A stretch of DNA of 9,323 nucleotides from Saccharicrinis sp041584155 (GTDB lineage Bacteria > Bacteroidota > Bacteroidia > Bacteroidales > Marinilabiliaceae): assembly GCA_041584155.1 (NCBI GenBank), contig JBFHEL010000149.1:1-9323 (forward strand). Reading direction: 5' to 3'. Below are positions 7,801-9,323 of this stretch, in pieces; position 1 is the stretch's first letter; each line of letters begins with the position of its first letter. A model generated the notes under the pieces. That model was given only the letters and a program-made list of their open reading frames with translations, was not told the origin of the DNA and did no database searches. The translations under genes were made by a program, and so were the position numbers.

Positions 7801-8137
7801 TGACACCAAAATTGCGTGTACCTATCCACATACGCCCCTTACTATCCTCAAAAATACATAGTATTTCATTTCCACTTATGCTATAGGAATCATCGGTATC
7901 ATTTTTATATACCTTAAATGAATGGCCATCATACTTATTAAGTCCTCCTGTACGTGTACCAAACCACATAAATCCTCTGCTATCTTGCATTATAGCAAAC
8001 ACAGTACTTTGCGAAAGACCCTCTTTAACAGATAAATGTTCAAATTGTAATTGATTAGTACTTCCAAAAACAAAGGAGAACATACTTTGATAAATGAATA
8101 GTACAATAAATACCATTCGTTGTAGATTTGTAGACAT
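4883..8137 (-). CDS. Propeller sensor fused to an MCP signalling hairpin (chemoreceptor-like chimera, copy 2)
   Basis: This is a paralogue of the sensor at 1513-4767, with the same 1084-residue length and the same domain order. It has a signal peptide (about 1-25), fourteen reg_prop blades (about 28-690), a Y_Y_Y domain (about 736-801), one membrane helix (about 808-826), a coiled coil and an MCP hairpin. The methylation motif ASTIEEISSS (891-900) carries E895/E896 where copy 1 has QQ. The tip TNLLALNAAIEAARAG (N961, N966, E970, R973) is closer to the canonical MCP sequence. Over the 70 residues ending at FARTT I count 46 identities between the copies; the propellers look more diverged, so ligands may differ. 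No HAMP, kinase, receiver, DNA-binding domain or CheR pentapeptide is present. The ATG at 8137 gives a good signal peptide; the in-frame ATG at 8116 is an alternative. The symporter gene lies upstream on the same strand, but the 484-bp gap suggests a separate promoter. Confidence 0.9.
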   Translation of the reverse strand: MSTNLQRMVFIVLFIYQSMFSFVFGSTNQLQFEHLSVKEGLSQSTVFAIMQDSRGFMWFGTRTGGLNKYDGHSFKVYKNDTDDSYSISGNEILCIFEDSKGRMWIGTRNFGVNRFDFNTDRFYHYLNTEVDDKDRELRTVYNVVEDYKGRIWISTLGGLCLYDEDSDSFVRYNNIKGQEITGIAALCLVNDSLLCIGNKSGVYLFNTDKKEIIKHYEHDAENPNSLSSNVIISLLYDSKGVLWVGTRKDGLNRLTDLRENIFTKLVHDELDSTSISDNVIRVIYEDKKGAIWVCTSSGLNLLSPEESTKINPAFTSYKNNMAIENSLAQDIMFSFCEDLWGNYWIGTWSCGVEYLNMNAKAFGHFRFNKNRAYGLRNDNASCFTENNLGIWIGTDGGGVSLFDKKSKRFLKHITKEDGSNIILNDDIRTLYTDAKGNLWIGGFEGLSYYDCNKETSSVYFEESLVNYITPGVDNELWVGTSKGLIRFNTKDKTSKTYFRNNKNPNGLADNNINVLFTDSNKDVWFGTKRGLHLYNREEDNFKVYQCKASDLNSLSDDNVIAINQDSQGKLWIGTYNGLNRLDKESQMLTRYNEKDGLPDNVINGILFEDEGYIWLSTNKGLAKVSIANENQKEELTVHHYTESDGLQGDEFIRHSAYKTKDGELLFGGINGFNIFRPEEIKDNPIIPKVVITGLKLFNKQVQVNDQNKILSSNISLTKEIELTHKQSVISFSFAGISYTSPEKNQYEYMMEGFDEDWINIENKNEAFYTNLPAGEYTFKVRASNNDGVWNREGVALGVTILPPWWATWWFRIMLFLSLVASVYVFVNWRMKTFKENKILLEQKVAEATEEVKRRNGKLEEAKAKLANIMDDVRNELGNTSKRLLDSANSQASTIEEISSSIEQMSRDIDENAQGASQMYESAKRVETDTDDSVQIVSETVKSIEDITEGIGFISEFARTTNLLALNAAIEAARAGSHGRSFAVVATEVKKLADSSQDVAVHIKSLSESGMDLSQKASGKITELQRYISGIVNLIAQIQVSSQNQSYEAKNVNLAIQQISTYINETAQLAENLDSAIKSLSIDKH

Positions 8138-8180
8138 ATGATTTCATGATTTGCTGAATTCATAGTTACGTGAATAACAC

Positions 8181-8221
8181 GGAAATGTTGCTCCCTTTTC
8201 CGGAAAAACATCTGTATTTCC
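8181..8221. promoter_or_regulatory. Nested palindrome upstream of sensor copy 2, candidate operator or leader hairpin
   Basis: A perfect 12-bp palindrome, TTTTCCGGAAAA (8196-8207), sits at the centre of outer inverted arms GGAAAT (8181-8186) and ATTTCC (8216-8221), with TGTT (8186-8189) opposite AACA (8207-8210). All parts are centred on about 8201, roughly 45-85 bases before the ATG at 8137. That placement fits a dimeric regulator site or an RNA hairpin in the leader. No specific regulator is recognised. Confidence 0.4.
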
Positions 8222-8250
8222 TACTAACATCCAGCGAATAACAGCAATCA

Positions 8251-8279
8251 CTTAGGAACCTTACGCTTAGTCTCCTAAG
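8251..8279. repeat. 7-bp inverted repeat with 15-base loop
   Basis: CTTAGGA (8251-8257) is inverted as TCCTAAG (8273-8279). An additional CTTAG lies in the loop at 8266-8270. No T-run follows on the minus strand, so it does not look like an intrinsic terminator. Function unknown. Confidence 0.3.
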
Positions 8280-8621
8280 CATATCTTTACCATAAGGGTT
8301 AACTCATAAACAGTTATGGGTATTTTAGAAATTCAAAAGGTATGAAATGCAAGTCGAAAATTGAGATTGAAAAAAATTAGAAAAAACTCATAAATTACTC
8401 AAAACACTCCCTTTTTTAACATTTATCTGCCCAAAATATTTTCATCAAGTTAGCCATATAAATAAAATGTATTTTTCATAGCTATTATTTTGTGAATATG
8501 GATTCATAACAGGCTTAAAAATTACACTCAAAAACTCTTAAACCTTGTAATCAGCAAATCAGACCTCTTAAAGTGTATGAGTAAACTTAACAATAAATCC
8601 AGTCTTCATGCTGAATTTCTA

Positions 8622-9323
8622 TTAACGTACTTTTCTGGCAAAAATCAGCAACAAACCAACAAATGTTAAAAATCCATTGAGCATCAGTTTTTCAAACCCT
8701 AATGAAAATCCAAACCAATTTAACGAATTAAAATCGAGAATTCCTGTTATTACAGGAGACAAAACAGCTACCAATGGGATCCACTTATCTTTTACCTGTA
8801 ATTTGGTAAATAATCCAAAGGTATACATACCTAACAAAGGTCCATAAGTATACCCAGCCAGCATAAATATGGTACTAATAATACTATCAGCCTTAAAAAC
8901 ACGAAACAGAATAATCACGCACATGAGAATGAGTGAAAATGCAAGATGTACCTTGATTCTTGATTTTTTATTAAGCGACTCACCATGATGTGAAGAACCC
9001 AAAATATCCACAGTAAAAGATGTGGTGAGTGAGGTAAGCGCAGAATCGGCACTACTGTAGGCTGCCGCAACCAGACCTATAATAAAAAACACGCCTACAA
9101 CAGCTGGTAAGGAGCCACTATTTACTATCAATGGAAATAAATCATCCGAACGCTCCGGCAAAGCAATACCTTGCTGGTTAGCAAAGGTATAAAGGAGTGC
9201 ACCCAGGGAAAGAAACAGTAGGTTAGTAGGAATAAAAGCAAAGCCATACCAGTGCATGTTTTTTTGTGCTTCTTTAAGATTTTTACAAGATAGGTTCTTT
9301 TGCATCATATCCTGATCTAAACC
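8622..9323 (-). CDS. Sodium:solute symporter (SSS/SLC5 family), C-terminal part
   Basis: This is an inner-membrane secondary transporter that couples uptake of an organic solute to sodium. The frame runs off the window end: codons before the ATG at 9308 read GLDQD, joining into GLDQDMMQKNLSCKNLKEAQ, a recognisable SSS-family loop. That ATG is therefore internal, and the 233 residues seen are about half of a usual ~480-550 aa protein. About six membrane helices are visible, at fragment residues 26-48 and 72-92 and four more to the end. The second carries YSSADSAL; the serine pair (fragment residues 90-91) matches the family's Na2 sodium-site region. The protein ends shortly after the last helix (LLLIFARKVR). 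Substrate cannot be read from this half. The uronate context suggests a sugar or sugar acid, but this is inference. It lies upstream of sensor copy 2 on the same strand, 484 bp away. Confidence 0.88.
   Translation of the reverse strand, partial: GLDQDMMQKNLSCKNLKEAQKNMHWYGFAFIPTNLLFLSLGALLYTFANQQGIALPERSDDLFPLIVNSGSLPAVVGVFFIIGLVAAAYSSADSALTSLTTSFTVDILGSSHHGESLNKKSRIKVHLAFSLILMCVIILFRVFKADSIISTIFMLAGYTYGPLLGMYTFGLFTKLQVKDKWIPLVAVLSPVITGILDFNSLNWFGFSLGFEKLMLNGFLTFVGLLLIFARKVR

Larger units (their letters stand above)
8138..8621. promoter_or_regulatory. 484-bp non-coding region upstream of sensor copy 2
   Basis: I see no convincing gene here. The region must hold the end of the symporter transcript and the promoter of the sensor gene, both on the minus strand. 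No clear TAnnTTTG box is found near the sensor start. It holds a symmetric dyad at 8181-8221, weaker inverted repeats at 8251-8279 and 8290-8319, and two similar AT-rich stretches near 8392-8408 and 8519-8537. After the symporter stop, TACACT/AGTGTA arms (8523-8528 and 8572-8577) followed by a T-rich stretch on the minus strand could be a weak terminator. Confidence 0.5.

Noticed and set aside
7990..8211. Open frame overlapping the start of sensor copy 2 and its leader
   Set aside because: It overlaps the first blade and signal peptide of the sensor in another frame and crosses the palindrome at 8181-8221; the translation resembles no known protein.
8251..8279. Intrinsic terminator for the symporter transcript
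   Set aside because: The 7-bp stem has a 15-base loop, no T-run follows on the minus strand, and it is over 340 bases past the stop codon.
8622..9308. A complete 228-residue transporter starting at the ATG at 9308
   Set aside because: The codons before that ATG continue the frame (GLDQD) and complete a known symporter motif, so this methionine is internal.

Overview
The base composition (AT-rich), the gene families and the lack of Shine-Dalgarno-like sequences point to a member of the Bacteroidota. By general resemblance a marine or sediment polysaccharide degrader of the Marinilabiliales type is likely, but the taxon is an inference. The window looks like part of a locus for acidic polysaccharide or uronate use. 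It holds five genes, two of them cut by the window edges.

Layout: (1) 1-255 (+) is the C-terminal tail of a protein that resembles polysaccharide lyase family 8 (hyaluronate/chondroitin-type lyases). (2) 497-1288 (-) is kduD, a short-chain dehydrogenase acting on keto-deoxy sugar acids released from unsaturated uronates. (3) 1513-4767 (+) and 4883-8137 (-) are two large paralogous membrane sensors, each 1084 residues, facing each other tail to tail around one strong hairpin. (4) 8622-9323 (-) is the C-terminal half of a sodium:solute symporter that continues beyond the window.

The main discovery is the architecture of the two sensors. Their periplasmic half is that of a Bacteroidetes hybrid two-component system: signal peptide, fourteen propeller blades (two seven-bladed propellers), Y_Y_Y domain and one membrane helix. 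There is no histidine kinase, receiver or AraC-type regulator. The cytoplasmic half is instead a methyl-accepting chemotaxis (MCP) signalling hairpin with a recognisable CheA/CheW-contact tip and a consensus adaptation-methylation motif (QQ in one copy, EE in the other). No HAMP domain is present. Both hairpin arms appear to be one heptad shorter than in E. coli Tsr.

Working model (inference): the lyase cuts a uronic-acid polysaccharide, KduD works in catabolism of the unsaturated uronate, the symporter imports an unknown solute, and the two propeller sensors detect oligosaccharides in the periplasm. They would pass the signal to a chemosensory CheA/CheW complex encoded elsewhere, rather than directly to transcription. 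Several inverted repeats in the intergenic regions are candidate operators, terminators or small repeat elements.
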